Of a stretch of 64,000 nt of DNA, positions 23,641 to 36,199 are shown piece by piece. The first letter of the stretch is position 1. Every line of letters starts with the position of its first letter. The notes under the pieces were generated by a model. The model did no database searches. It saw only the letters and a program-made list of their open reading frames with translations, and was not told where the DNA came from. The DNA is from Parasponia andersonii (lineage: Eukaryota > Streptophyta > Magnoliopsida > Rosales > Cannabaceae). The stretch lies in contig JXTB01000070.1 of NCBI GenBank assembly GCA_002914805.1, positions 645,066 to 709,065 on the forward strand, given 5' to 3'. The position numbers were made by a program, and so were the translations under genes.

Positions 23641-24800
23641 ATGTTTCCTCCTCAATCTCAAAACAATGACAAGGGATGCTTCCACATTGGCTCTTAAGTA
23701 GTTGTGGATTTTGAGAAGCAACATCTAGTGGTGCACTCTCACTAATAGGTATAATCTCACTAGGAATAGAGTCGCTCTCGAACTAACAAGTTGAATGTAG
23801 AGTACCTTTATTTGGATCTTCAATCTTATATAGCTCTAGGTTTCTATCCACGTCTCCTCTTCTTTGAAATTCCTCCTCGAGAAAATCTACATCTCGTGAC
23901 TCAATTTTAGTTACACTTCCATCGGATTGTTCACTAAACATCACATATCCATTTGATTCATTAGAGTATCTAATGAATATGCACTTGTGCACCCTTAGGC
24001 TTAACTTCCCATACTTGTTAGAAGTAGTGTGAGCATATTCTGCTAAACCCCATGGATGTAAATGGTCTAATTCAGGCTTTCGCCCTGTCCATCGCTCATA
24101 AGGGGTTGAAAGAACTGATTTCGAGGGTATTCAGTTAAGGATGTAGGTAGCAGACAATAACACATCCCTCTGGAAAGAAATTGGGAGATAGGCCTGTGCC
24201 ATCATCGACCTAACCAATTCTAACAACATATGATTCCTTCTCTCTGCTACACCATTTTGCTGCGGAGTGCCAAGAATTGTTAGCTATCGAAGAATGCCTT
24301 TTTCATTACATAATTCTTTGAATTGCTCAGATAGATACTCATGGCCATGGTCTGTCCTGAGAGTCTTGATGTTCTTTTCTATTTTATTCTCAACCAAGTT
24401 CATAAATCATCTAAAGCATTCCAATGCTTCTGCCTCATGGGAGATCAAGTAGACATGATTGTAGACTATAGTGCATAAAGTCATCTATTAAGGTGATGAA
24501 GTAAACGACACCATATCTTGCCCTCACGTTCATTGGTCTACAAATGTCAGAATGTACTAACTATAGAGGAATCATTGCGTGTGTGCCTTTTCCAAAAGGT
24601 TTCCTGGTTGACTTTTTCACCAAATAAGGTTCATAAGTAGGCAAGTTAATTTTAACTAGTTTTCCCAAGATACCATATCTAGGTAACCTGTTTATTCTAT
24701 CTTGCTCTATATGGCTTAATCTAGCATGCCATATAACAGAATCAACATCATTTACCCTATATGGCTCCATTGCATGCTAGCTCCATTCCCTATATAAAGT
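23641..24800 (-). pseudogene. Copia integrase, broken
   Basis: The N-terminal HHCC region reads SVIWHARLSHIEQDRINRL, then LPTYEPYLVKKSTRKPFGKG. The first Cys of the expected CxxC is Tyr and the second is also lost (YLVK). The C-terminal part reads KCIFIRYSNESNGYVMF and SRDVDFLEEEFQRRGDVDR, a conserved block of plant copia polyproteins. Stops interrupt the catalytic core in between. It would insert cDNA; as it stands it cannot. Confidence 0.85.
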
Positions 24801-25802
24801 CCTTAACTCCCCTTCAGAATTCGACGATACTCTATGAACTTTACTCAGTCCCTTGTGATGTGTTTAGTCGCTATTGAATCAACAATCCAATAAAGATGTG
24901 AATGGGCAACCATAACATGACTAATAATATAAATATCGTAAGAACCAAAGTAAGAGAGTACCTTTTTTAGCTCAGTACAATCACGAGCAAAGTGTTTCTC
25001 TTTATCACAGTTGTAGCATCTGCCATTCTTGCCTCTTCCACCATGTTTGCCTCTCTTATGTTGGGTGGTCTTTCCTTTTTCCAGTGTGAGTCCATTACTA
25101 GAGTCACTCCTAGGAGCTTGATTCTTATGCTTGGCTACTCTTGGCCAGTGCTGGCTATTTGCCACATAGGTGCTCCCAACGTTTGAGTCTTTGCATGGTT
25201 TGGCAACGCTCAACTTCAAGCTCAAGGTGGCGAGATAGGTCATCAAAAGTTTTGATGTTCTCACTATAAGTCATAGTGATGACCATAGGCTCCCACGAAG
25301 GTGGTAAGGAATAAATTCTCACTTAGATCTATTGCTCTTCAGATCAAGGGTGGCCAACTACTTTCAGTTCATGAATCATCATGACATCGCCCTAAGATAT
25401 TGCTTCATGGTATGACTTGGTTGCATCTTATAGGAGTCAAATATGATGTTCAATGCACAAAGTCTGGTAGTAGACGTCCCACCAAATTTTAGCTTCAGGG
25501 CACCCCACATCTCCTGAGCGGTGGCATGCTCTTTAAACTCACTGATCAAGTCATTGTGCATGCTGCTCAGCATGGTGAAGTGCGCACAATGGTCTTTCTT
25601 AAGCTAAGCCTAATAGGCTTCTTGATCACGACGGTGTTGAGTAGTGTTGCTATCCTCGGGTATGCTCATTGTCTGGGTCAAGGTTTCTAAAACCTCTTGT
25701 TTATCGAGAATATATTAGATTTTTTTGGTGCCAAATATCATAGTTATCACCATCCAATTTCTCTTTCTTATTCAAATCAGCCACTATGCTATTAGAAGTC
25801 AT
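24801..25802 (-). pseudogene. Copia gag and protease, broken
   Basis: A probable start ATG lies at 25802 (MTSNSIVADLNKKEKLDGDN). The UBN2-type capsid block follows (HATAQEMWGALKLKFG, about 25500), then a CCHC zinc knuckle CYNCDKEKHFARDC (about 24985-25025). The protease loop reads WIVDSIATKHI, where DSGATKH is expected, so the catalytic-loop Gly is replaced by Ile. Stops are present between capsid and knuckle. Confidence 0.85.
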
Positions 25803-27210
25803 CTACTCATTAAGTACACCACACATCATTATTTTGCAACAAAAATTCTAGACTAATCTAAATAATTTTCACTAGACAAAAAATCGAAAAATCAATACGC
25901 TCATAATCATCTCCTATGTCTAGATTTATTGTTAAGATTAAATCTAAATTTTGCACAAAATGTGTATAAGAGAATAATTAATTCTACCACTATACGTCCA
26001 CTAAAATGTGACATTCCCAGCATGTTTCTAACATACATATCACATAACTATGTGCAAAAATAAACATATAATTGTAATTAAATAAATTAAGCATGATTTA
26101 AAATAGTTGCAAATTAATTAAATCATAACAAGCTTACTATGACAATGTTAAATAATGCTATAAATAAATAAGCAACTAATCATATTACAAATATTGTCAT
26201 TTAAATTTATACATGTATATTTATTCATAAAAAAATTGCACATAATTAATATATAATGAAATGTCACATATTATGTACAAAAAAACACATATTTCTTTTA
26301 ATTCTCACAAAAAAAAATTGTAACCGTTTTTTAATAAAATCTGGGAAAAAATATTTTTCTTGATTTTTTTCAATTTGGCAACCTTTTTTTAAAAAAAAAT
26401 TAACAAAAAAATACGCCAAGGGCTCGAGCTGGCCAGGCACGACATAAGGCCTACGCCAAAGCCGCTGGGCCACAGGCCAGGCACGCTTGGGCATGGCCTT
26501 AGGCCAGCACCAAGTATCTACTAAGCGGCATTGCAGGCCTTGGGTTGGCGCTCACAACTGCAGTCGAGGAGCAACGACCTGGTAGCTTCTGGTTCCAAGC
26601 CTTTTCATACGCTAGAAGGGGCACGTGTAGCCTATGTGCCACCATTCATGGTCTGTGTTGAAATAAATCGGCCACCATCGTGCTTCTCAAATCACCCTCT
26701 GTCGTTATTATATGCCTCGTAACTTCCAACGCCACTGTTACAGTGGCTAGTGAGACACACTTTTTGCCGAAAAAAGTGTGATTCAAGACTAATGTTGCTA
26801 AGTTAGGAAAAATATTTATGGATATGACATAAAATTCAAAAAATCATATATCCGAAAATAAAATTCCAAAAAATACATATTATACATGGTTAGAAAGCTA
26901 ATTTTATGTAGATTTCGAAAAAATCAAAATCAATTCTGATCAGGCAATGATACGATCGGAATAAGTAGTCAAATATTCTAGTAAAATAACTTTGACTCAA
27001 GAAATCTCTCAAACTATACATTAAATGATTTCCAGATTTTTATGGTAGAAAATATAGAAAATAATCTACCATATTAAAAAATCACTCCTAAATAATATGC
27101 AGAACTATATAAACCAAAAATATGGTATATTAAGGGTGTTTTCAGTTTAAGAGGTCATGTACCTCTCTTCTTAGTCTTTTTCCACTAGAGAACGGAGCCT
27201 ACCAACAGCC
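25803..27210 (-). other. Copia 5' untranslated region with a GC-rich island
   Basis: This 1.4-kb stretch lies between the PBS and the gag start and has no coding capacity. It is AT-rich except for about 26405-26570, where GC content rises sharply and GGCCAGGCACG occurs twice (about 26429 and 26474) among other GGCC phrases. Confidence 0.6.
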
Positions 27211-27222
27211 ATTCTGATACCA
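27211..27222 (-). promoter_or_regulatory. Primer-binding site (tRNA-Met) of the copia element
   Basis: On the minus strand TGGTATCAGAAT follows the LTR end, matching ten bases of the usual TGGTATCAGAGC site. Confidence 0.8.
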
Positions 27223-27223
27223 A

Positions 27224-28385
27224 TGTCAGAAGCGTAGGTGACAGTATTGCCGATTGAATCCTCAAACCTACTGCTGGTCTAGGAATCGCCTTGGTGCCTT
27301 ACACTCATTATGGAAAGACTCCTCCTTGAATACTCGCGGTTAATAGTGTTAGAAGAACAACCACCATGGATACCACCACTCAAGAGTACTAACTAGAATT
27401 GTTGAGGTAGAGAGAGAGAAAGATAGGAGAGAGAGTGAATATTTTCTTTGTGTTATTTTTTAGGCCTTCTAATTAATGAATTAGTAAGAGAGCATACTGT
27501 CACGACCCTAGCCTCAAACTACATAATCGTGCGGCACTTAGCACAATCCGTCATACTAAGTCGACCTACTAATACTTAAGAAAGGGACTTAGAGTAAACT
27601 TTGGGACAAAGTGGTAAGGATGAGAGAGTTTAGGTGAATGAAAACTTTGTATTACTCTTAGAATGTTTAGAACTCTCACAAATAGAAATTGTGTATAAAT
27701 GAACTCAAGGGGTCCTTTATATAGGCAAAGCCTAAATTAACCAACGGTTATGATCGTGCCAAGTGGCATGATCTTACAAAGAGTCTAAAATATTCTTAAA
27801 TAAAGTTACAATATCAACAAAGATATTTACATAGAGAATTCTAGAACAAACTTGGTCTAGATCCTTCTAAGTAGTTCACCCACCATCTTGGCTCTTCCAA
27901 GTCATTCTAGGAGCTTCTAGGACTGTCCAACTCATCTAGCACTATCCGGTCTTATCTAGAGCCTTCTAGGACTTAGTAGTACCATCTAGAGTCTTCTAGT
28001 ATAGCCAAGACCTCTCTTGATCTTTCTAGAAGTGTCTACTACGTTCTAGGACCTTCCTCAATCCTCTTGAGTGAGCAGTATATATATAGAGAACCTTAGA
28101 GCCATAAGCAACAACATTTAGATTTAGAAAGCCAAATGAGCGGGGCGTAACAATACGCATCCTTTTTATTCAAATAAGGATATTCGTATATATCCTTTTT
28201 ATTCAAATAAAGATATTCTCTTTTTCCTAAAGAATAGGAAAAAATTCCTAATTAGTAGAAACCAATCAGATATTAATACGTTGATTCAAATTAAGCATTC
28301 AAATATCTTATTTGATACGTATTCAACTCAAATTGGGTGCACCAACTATAGACGCCCAATAAGACTTTGGACCAAAAGTCCAATA
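27224..28385 (-). repeat. 5' LTR of the copia element, split by a nested LTR
   Basis: The inner end is TGTCAGAAGC next to the PBS. The outer end reads TATTGGAC on the minus strand (a TG to TA change against the other LTR). Without the nested insertion at 27498-28152 and its short duplication it is about 503 bp, similar to the 462-bp 3' LTR. Confidence 0.88.
27498..28152 (-). repeat. Solo LTR of Ty3 family X nested in the copia LTR
   Basis: The 655 bp are the reverse complement of the LTRs at 36200-36856 and 39356-40013, from TGTTACGCCCCGC to GGGTCGTGACA. ATAC flanks both sides (27494-27497 and 28153-28156), a probable 4-bp target duplication. No internal sequence remains, so it is a solo LTR. 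It interrupts the copia 5' LTR and is younger than it. Confidence 0.88.
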
Positions 28386-28390
28386 GTTTG

Positions 28391-28700
28391 TTTTAATTTT
28401 CTTATGTAAATCAGATTCAAAAACTCATTCTAATTCAGATGATTTCACACTGGGAATTAGAATCAAACAATCATGAATAGATCAAACAATAAGAACAAGA
28501 CAAGAAATAAAGTATACAGTCAATGTACAAAGAATAGCTCTTCATGATCACCAGCCTCTCAGATCTCTCAGTCTTAGTCTGTTATAAGCTCTTAGTTTTT
28601 CAAGAATGTTACGACTGATACAATGAAGACAATACCTTCCTTTTATAGAGTATTCGATTATACAATGCAATGGACTTCTTAACTAATCAACAAACATTTA
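28391..28700 (-). repeat. Possible copia LTR/promoter remnant
   Basis: On the minus strand the sequence runs 'tgattagttaagaagtccat', a TATAAAAGG box near 28650, 'gagagatctgagaggctgg' and an AT-rich tail, an arrangement seen in short copia LTRs. No partner LTR or target duplication is visible, so the call is tentative. Confidence 0.3.
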
Positions 28701-29131
28701 AGTGGCATTTGTTTTGAAGTAATGGACTTTAGAATGGAATTCTTATTTGTAAAGAGAGCCCATTCCATTATTCGGTTTGATTTTTGCCACTTGAAAGCCC
28801 ATTCCAAAAGTAATTATGATTCACTAATAGAAATGAATAGCAATTCCCAAATGAAATTGGTTGAAAGATTATTCCATTCTAGTCCATATTTCTTATGTCT
28901 AAAATTACCCTCTTTATTCCCATCCATCTTCGATCTGCCCGACCCAATTACATTTGTTCATCCTCATCCTTCTAGAGAGTTGATTGCTATTCCTCGTGCT
29001 AGAAGGAGATAGAATTTTCGCTATTTCTCATAGATTCTTGTGATTAGAATCAAAATATTCCTAAGGTTTGGATATGGGTTTCCATAAGGAAAGAAGAGAT
29101 TTTAGTGTAAGTAGTGTTTCCATGGTCGATT
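28701..29131. other. Non-coding spacer, possible DNA-transposon remnant
   Basis: The left part contains 'ggcatttgttttgaagtaatgg' and several 'cccattcca' phrases, reminiscent of the ends of small plant DNA transposons, but no matching right end was found. An open frame of 96 codons here has no recognisable domain. Confidence 0.3.
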
Positions 29132-29624
29132 TGACATAGCGGAAGTGTCTGATAAGAAAGACCTTTTGATTGAGTACAACCTACTTTAGTTTGTTAATTT
29201 GCTTACAAATACCAGAAGAAAGACTTTCAATAACAGTTCATTCTCAAAGAATACCAGAAATTTAGAAAAAAAAGATAAAACTCTCTTTATAGTTTTTATT
29301 AAACTCAATAAACTCAAAACTTAGTTCTAGAATAGTTCCCTGAGGCTTACAATTTATAAGGGAACTAAAGAAAATATAAAACCCTAGTTTAAAATAATAA
29401 AATATTAAAAAAAGGGAAAACAAATGAAGTAAAAATTCCAAAAATGGGTAACTAAAATGCTGAAAAATCACTGAAATCGCACTTTTGGTTGTTCGAAAAG
29501 TAGAACCAGTCGATCGATTCGTCCCAAGAAAATCATATTTCAAGATAGGTAATTCGGTCGACTAGAAATATATTTTTGATGGACTGAAACTTGCCAGCAG
29601 TCACTTCTTTGGTCGTCCACACCA
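29132..29624 (-). repeat. 3' LTR of the Ty3 deletion derivative
   Basis: It matches the 31348-31819 repeat over its length, including 'gaataccagaaatt', 'gataaaactctct' and 'ggcttacaatttata'. The many base differences suggest an old insertion. Ends were placed by alignment of the two copies. Confidence 0.75.
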
Positions 29625-30194
29625 CAATATACTCCTTAGGGTGGAGAAAATTCATCTTCAAATTTCTACTGGTATAATTATCTAACAAATCTCCTGGAGA
29701 TGGAAAACATCTACCATTTTAACGTGTCTTAGCGACTTCAAAAACTTCTTAATAAAATTATAAACTACCGGTCATTCAATTGATGTTAACTTCATCTTCC
29801 TCTTATGATCATGGAATATACTAATTGAATATTCCTTTCTCAACTCATCATGAACCTATAAAAGTAGCAAAGAGAATCTCCAATTACACTTGAAATCTGA
29901 ATAAAATATTCATGAATTCTTGACCTTATGAACTTGAAGAACAAACCATCTCAAAGAATGGTTGGAAAATTCACTCTATACAATAAGAAACCTGCAACCA
30001 GACTCAATACCAACATTTTGTTCCAAATCAATCTAATATTGGATGTCTTGTAAAAGCGGTAACCCATATTATACCTCTATAGGAAAGACATCATTAAATT
30101 CCTCATTAAATACCTTTTCATCCTTTGGAACAATCATCGCAGCACTTGTCTCCTTTTCTTGCAACATATTCACATGCTTTAAATCTTCTATCTC

Positions 30195-31330
30195 TTAGAG
30201 CTTCTCATTATTAAATTCTACCTCACGATTCCCAATCATGATGACATTCATTTCTTGTGAGAGGAGTCCTGAAACATCAAGCTTATCCTCAATATCAAAC
30301 TCCTCCAAGTTATCATGTACGAACAATTGAGAATACTCCAACGAACCAACGTCTATTACCTCAGTTGAGCTATCATCAAGGAACCTAGAATAGTCTTCTT
30401 TATCAATAGCTACATGATCTTTAATTGTATGAGTAGACAGATCACTGACTTCCTCCTTTGTTCTATTATCAATAAATGGATGAAATTCAAATGAGTCTCT
30501 AGTTTGTTCTATGTCCATAAGATTTTTGGAATTATTCTTCTCATAATTTCTTTGCCTATCCTTTAGACTAACTTGCGGGCAATAAAAGTGTTCAAATAAC
30601 TTTGACATCATTTTTTTTCCAACTTTCAATTTTCTATTTTTTCTCCTCATTCTCCTACTTTGAACGAATTCCCACCAGGAGACTATAGAACTTTTAAATT
30701 TTCTAGCAACTAAGAACACTTGTTTTGAAGGTTCTATATTCACATAGTCAAAATACATATCAACCCTTAAAATCTAATCGAAAAATTTCTCTTATTCAAA
30801 CAACCATCAAGACTAGGAATCTTTACTTTATCAAAATTATCTTGAAAAGGATATTTGGAATACTTGAGACCTATTCATGAATTATCAACCATCAGTGACT
30901 AATCTCCCACTATGCCATTGGTCTAATTGTCGCTGGGATCGATTGGACACTCTAATTGCAAAAGCCTTGATAATTTTTGCCTTAGGATCTTCAAATAGCA
31001 GTGACGAACAAAAAACTCCAGCATCCATCTATTGTCGAGGCTCAGACTGAGCCATTCCTATAGCAGCGTCAACAGAAACTCGACTCAGAACGTCGAATCT
31101 TACTTCACGTCAAAACCGATAGAACTCCCAAGCTTCACCGGCAAGCAATCCACGACAACAAGTCTTTTTCTAGAGTCATTCTCTAAATCGTGATGGTTAC
31201 GATACCGGGGTTGATTTTAGCCGGCCAATAAGTAACCACCTGCTCCATTAATTTGGTAACATGTTGCTCCAATTGCATCGTCCAATCATATTTATAGGCT
31301 TTATCCACAAGAATCTCGTTAGGAATGAAT
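30195..31330 (-). pseudogene. Ty3 gag, decayed
   Basis: The N-terminal part (about 31200-31310, frame broken) reads LVDKAYKYDWTMQLEQHVTK. The conserved capsid block reads VARKFKSSIVSWWEFVQSRR followed by basic residues and MMSKLFEHFYCP (30560-30760), as in Ty3 gag proteins (WWE...RRR...F). The remaining 110 codons form an acidic tail, and no CCHC knuckle or protease was seen. The longest uninterrupted reading is 187 codons. Confidence 0.7.
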
Positions 31331-31332
31331 GC

Positions 31333-31346
31333 GGCTCTAATACCAA
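31333..31346 (-). promoter_or_regulatory. Primer-binding site (tRNA-Met) of the Ty3 derivative
   Basis: On the minus strand TTGGTATTAGAGCC directly follows the LTR end, one base off the TGGTATCAGAGCC consensus. Confidence 0.75.
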
Positions 31347-31347
31347 T

Positions 31348-31819
31348 TAATATAGTAAAAGCATCTATTAAGAAAAATCTTTCAAAAAATAGAATACAAC
31401 CTACTTTAATCTGTTAATTCTCTCATGAATAGCAGAAAAAAAAGGTTTTAAAGGATCGTTAATTCTTAAAGAATACCAGAAATTCAGAAAGAAAAGATAA
31501 AACTCTCTCTATCGTATTATTAAACTCAATCAACTCAAAACTTTGCTGTAGAATATCTTCCTAAGGCTTACAATTTATAGGTGCTAAAGAAAATACAAAA
31601 TCTTAGTTTAAAATAATAAATTATTTTAAAAAGTAATAAAATAAAGTAAAAATGCAAAAATAGATAACTAGAATGCTGAAAAATTGTTGAAATTATACTT
31701 CTAGTCAACCAAAAAGAAGAACCGATCGACCGATTCTTCTCGAAAAAATCATATTTCTAGACAGGTACTTCAATCGAAACTTGGTGGCAGTCACTTCTTC
31801 AGTCGTCTACGCTGCATCA
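31348..31819 (-). repeat. 5' LTR of the Ty3 deletion derivative
   Basis: This 472-bp direct repeat of 29132-29624 adjoins the PBS on its inner side. The outer end is placed at 'gcatca' by alignment and by the CAATT flank. Confidence 0.72.
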
Positions 31820-32625
31820 CAATTCCTATATTATTGATGTTGCTATAGTCTAGTGAAATATTTTGAAAAGTTACCAATAGTCACCCACTCGGTTACTCCG
31901 ATGGTCCTGGAGTCCGGCATGTGATTTCGGTGATGTACCGTGGTATCTTTTAGGGTTACATCAAGACACTAATGGTTACCCAATGGAATAGCTCTCTTAT
32001 TTTAAAATACCAACATGTTTTCTTTGTCCTTTCAGAAAATACCAAAATTTTAAATCCAAGCCTAGTATTTTTTTTAAGCACTAAGAGGGAAAAACAAATA
32101 TCAATTAATCCCACATTTATTTTGAAGGTCATGCATCCTATCGAAGACTTGAATTTTTTTTTTCCCTTTTTGTTTTTCTTATGTTACTTATGAATTCGAA
32201 AACGTACTTTAAAGTCGAACGTAATTCATAATCTCTCCGTCCATGCAATAATTTCATTGCGATCTTTATTCTCTTAAAATTTGAAGTTTTGCATTAGGAA
32301 TGTCACCATATTAATGATTTCGATTTTCGCAATTGCACTTGAGTCTTTTAAGATGCTCTTCATGGAAGCATCAGGCAGTCGATTGGTAAAGAAGGCAAAA
32401 CAGGTAAGAAAAATAGTGGGCCTGCTCTTAATTGGTCAGTCAGGTATGGCAGTATATAGCCTGACTTTAATCTTTTATTGTACCTAGAAACCCAAAATTA
32501 TGTCTTACAAGTTACAAACCTTAAATGTTTTGTTAATGAAATTTAATTCAGCGGCTCTCTCTCTTTCTCTCTCTCTCTCTACTGTATTGAATTTTTCTTT
32601 TTTTTTTCCTAACACCGCTAGTTTC
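31820..32625. other. Spacer upstream of the kinase pseudogene
   Basis: No gene is supported. A (CT)n microsatellite occupies 32555-32580, a common feature of plant 5' leaders, just before the kinase-like sequence, and may mark its old 5'UTR. Confidence 0.4.
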
Positions 32626-33347
32626 GTGTGGAAATCATTTCTAGGACTGACGAAGAAGAAGAATATAGAAAAAAGAAAGATGTTTTATGGAGAATTGAAG
32701 TTGTTTGTTAGAGGTGCTCATATCTTCTAGCAAATGTATTAGATTTAGATGCAATCATATTCGTAACTTCTCCACCGAAGAGATCTGCAGAACCACAAAT
32801 TACTTTGAATCAAGCTGCTATGCTGCTTCTAATTGTTCTTCAATTTATTGTTCTAAATGGTACAAAGGCACTTTGGATGATCATCTAGTTCTAGTCAAGA
32901 AATGTCAAGAGCAATATTCTTATAAATTTATGATATATCGTAACATCGCAGTAAGTTCACACATGAGTACCACAAAAATGCTCTCAAGCTAATAGGCTGC
33001 TGCTTAGGATTATCAGAACTAGCATTGGTCTACGAATACGCGGAAAATGGATTTCTTAAGGAAAGGGGAGGCGCTGGTTTTGGTGAAAATTCTTTATCGC
33101 TATCTTGGAAGATGAGGTTAAATGTAGCAAAAGATATTGCTAATGCTATAATGTACCTTCATACCGCTTTTCCGAGGCCTATAATCCATATGAAGGTACA
33201 GCCTTCAAGTCTATTTTTGGACAAGGATATTCCCAGATTATGTAATTTCAGTGATTCTTTAACAATTCCTGAAGGTCAAATGCATGCTAGGGTTGAATTA
33301 TATGACAATCCTGAATATAGTCATACTTTATTGACTGTGCCAATACA
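32626..33347 (+). pseudogene. ZED1/ZRK-type pseudokinase, 5' part
   Basis: The reading starts WKSFLGLTKKKNIEKRK (the ATG position reads GTG at 32626), shifts frame near 32703 to LLEVLISSS and FSTEEICRTTNYFESS, shifts again near 32965, and continues LIGCCLGLSELALVYEYAEN, LSLSWKMRLNVAKDIANAI and YLHTAFPRPIIHMKVQPSS. These are hallmarks of the ZED1-related kinase family of receptor-like cytoplasmic pseudokinases, which act as decoys beside the NLR ZAR1 in Arabidopsis. The catalytic loop reads HMKVQPSS where active kinases have HRDxKxxN, and DFG reads CNF. The sequence stops abruptly where a hAT-like element begins. Its C-terminal part is at 48256-48600. Confidence 0.82.
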
Positions 33348-36158
33348 CAAGCACAAGGGCAGAGCTACTCAGGGGCAAGTGGGGGCAATTGCCCCATTTG
33401 GACTTTTGTAAAAAAAAAGCTCATATATAATATTTTTGTAATATATATATATTTATAAATAGAAAAAAATATTGGGACATAGGAACTTATGAAAATACAT
33501 TATTTATTGGGCAAAGTATCAACCCAAGACCCGTTTACCTATATCAGTACATTTATTCACTCTTTTCTTTTCAAGGAGAAATTAGAGTAGATGTTCTTTT
33601 TTTACATTTAGTTTAATAAATATCCATTTTTCTCTTTTTATAACTCAATTACTTAGTATATATATTTTTACATTTGGTGTATCAATATTTTTTATACTGA
33701 TTATATTATTTATTTTTTTGACGAAATTTATATTTTATATTAGATATATAATATTTTAAACTTGGTACACTTACTGACATATCCATTATTTTTGCTATAA
33801 TATTTACAAATGGGATATTTACTTAAAATATGTCTAAATTTGGTCATTTTGATACGAGCCCTATGTGATGTCCAAATTTCTCACATGCATACTAAGTTAA
33901 TAATAAATATGTTCATATTGTATAATAGACATATTATGAAACTAGTGTCAATTTTAAGATAAATTGCTTAACATGATTGTTAAATGCTTTCGATATGTAT
34001 CATTACTAAGGTTTGTTGAAGTACTCCCATGCATTGTAAATACTCAGTACCCTCAAAGAGAGAACTTGGAGTGTGAAAAGAACAAAAAATACATTCATAA
34101 ATAATAATACTATATGCATATGCATTAAAATCATGTCTGTTGATAATTTGGTCAAATAGTAGTTTTTCGGTAAAATATATTTTTTACGCTCTTCGGAACC
34201 AAATTTATGGTAATTATACATTCTATTAATTGGGCAATTATATTACGTTTGCATTATTAATTGGAGTCTAATTGACTTTCTTCTTATGTTTAATGATTGG
34301 TTATGGGGCTAAGTTCTACCAAATTACAATAAGATTGGCCATATAGGATCATAAGTCAAAGTATGGCTAGATTTCACTTTCTAAGTTAGGTTTCACTATT
34401 TTGGTCTATATTTGGGTGTATAGGATTGACCAGCAATATGGTGAGTATGCTAAGGATGTTTTAGAGCTTGACACATGGAAAGTAATGAGCAAAATACCCC
34501 TTAAATTTTAAGTTATGTCATTTCTTAGCTATTAAGTACTTATTTTTGACCAAATCTGGTCATTTCTTTTCTCTTCCTCCCCAGCCACGACTTGAACTAC
34601 TCCAGCTTTTTTCTATACTTATTTCAACTGCCCATATCTATATCTAAGAGTTTCCAAGTGGTAGAACTCAATTTGGAGCTCAAGAAAGTAAGATAGGTCC
34701 AAACTAGTCAAGGTAATTCCGCTAGTGCTTCTTCCTAGGTTTTATTTTGTTATTTCAATTTTCCACTAGATACTACTTAAGTAATGTTTTCTCTAGGTCC
34801 TCTTGAATCCTAAGATTAATTTCAAAGCCGTAGAAATCAGTTTTGTGGAAGTAGAAGGCAAGAGCTTCAACAAAAGTTCAAACTAGTTAAGGTGAGCTTC
34901 TGTAGAATTTAGAATTGGTAATTTATTTCTATTGCTTTAGCTCTTAAATCAAAGCTTTTATTTGATGAATCAAGGTCTTAGAAAACCTTATATATGGCTG
35001 AAAATACATAATTTAAATGGAGGATAAAAGTCAGACTTACAGCTCTAAAATGTCCTAGTTATGGATTTAAGTGTTGTCATATACAGGGGATTATGTTTTT
35101 ATATTTGTAATATGATTTTCTAAACTTGGAGTATATATTTTATGGATCCTATTATTTGTTACACTCATTTGGTTGCTGGTTATGATGACGCATAAGTATA
35201 AAATTGGTTTTAAACTTTGTCAAAACCGAAAGGAATTCAAGTACACCTAGATTATTCTAAATGATCTTCTTTGAGGTATATATGTGGGAATTGGATAGTA
35301 AGATATTATTGTAGGTTTAAAATTATGATTTTAATCATGTGAGAATATCCTAAAAATAGGGGAGGTGCTGTCCGAATATTTTTAAAACCAAATGGTACCA
35401 TTTAGAAGCAAATGGACTAGTTTTTATGAAAATAGGTGACATTTTGGTTCATTTTGTGATTAAGTTTCCTAATTTGGTAAAAGTTGTGATTTCAGACTTG
35501 AAGTTGCTTTCTTTAGGCATTTTATGTTGTAGTCATTATTTTAGTAATGAAATTCATATTAGGTTTTCCACACACCTTGCCACAGAGGATACCGACCATT
35601 TCCACTATCTTTTCTACTGGACACAAGGTAAGTAAAAACTTACAACTGTGTCATAAGAATTATATAGAAAATGTCATTATGTGAAACTTACTTATTCCTG
35701 AAAGTTATGAAATGACATATGCATGGCACATCTTGCACGCAAATTAAGAATTTCTCTTCAGAGTATTTAAAAGTGAGTACTATTGTACTAATTTTATAAG
35801 ATAAGTTTTAATGGCAATTGCTAGTCTACCAGAGCTAGGTAAGTAAGTTTGTTGATGCAGACTCTCCCATTGAAACAGGATTTGTAGATCCTATGATGTG
35901 TCTCGTTGAGGCTGGACAATATTAGCGCGGTGTGGGATAGCCCTTTGATGAGGGAAGAAGTTTTCAAAAAATCTCACACAACGGTCACACCTTAATTTTA
36001 CTCTTAGCCAGAGTTTCTGCCCAAGGTTATCACGGCCTATCGACTTATAGGACAAGTAATGTGCCAAGGGTCCCAAATAAGATTAATTTTTAAGGAAAAT
36101 GTATGGACTTAAATGTTTAAGAAAGAAACGGGTATAATGGGAACTTTATGAGACTTTA

Positions 36159-36199
36159 AAGTATTCATAAGCATGCAAGTTTTTACTTACTGAGCTTTA
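36159..36199 (+). repeat. Flank repeat copy 1 (left of family X 5' LTR)
   Basis: AAGTATTCATAAGCATGCAA and the 21 bases that follow belong to the Tekay LTR (the intact counterpart is at 47383-47426). This piece recurs at 39316-39355 inside the family X insertion. Confidence 0.85.

Larger units (their letters stand above)
21913..28385 (-). mobile_element. Ty1/copia retrotransposon with TSD GTTTG, interrupted
   Basis: The element is flanked by the perfect 5-bp duplication GTTTG (21908-21912 and 28386-28390). On the minus strand the order is 5' LTR (27224-28385, carrying a nested solo LTR), PBS, gag, protease, integrase, reverse transcriptase, purine tract and 3' LTR (21913-22374). That is copia order. 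RNase H is missing: the RT C-terminus stops near 22740 and the purine tract follows 350 bases later. Many stops and frameshifts are present. It sits only 287 bases beyond the stop codon of the GH3 gene, in opposite orientation. Confidence 0.92.
29132..31819 (-). mobile_element. Ty3 deletion derivative: LTRs, gag and pre-RT only
   Basis: Direct repeats at 29132-29624 and 31348-31819 bracket a 1.7-kb interior. On the minus strand a PBS adjoins the right LTR, then gag, then a stretch matching the pre-RT linker (EEFNDVFPIEV, GLPLLQDIQY; about 30040-30120), then the 3' LTR. RT, RNase H and integrase are absent. Flanks CGATT (left) and CAATT (right) are a plausible 5-bp target duplication with one change. 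It could only have moved with proteins from another copy. Confidence 0.75.

Noticed and set aside
28722..29012. Plus-strand open frame of 96 codons
   Set aside because: No recognisable domain; neighbouring sequence looks like transposon remnant.
30195..30758. A host gene of 187 codons
   Set aside because: It lies between two LTRs, follows a PBS and contains the WWE capsid block, so it is retroelement gag.
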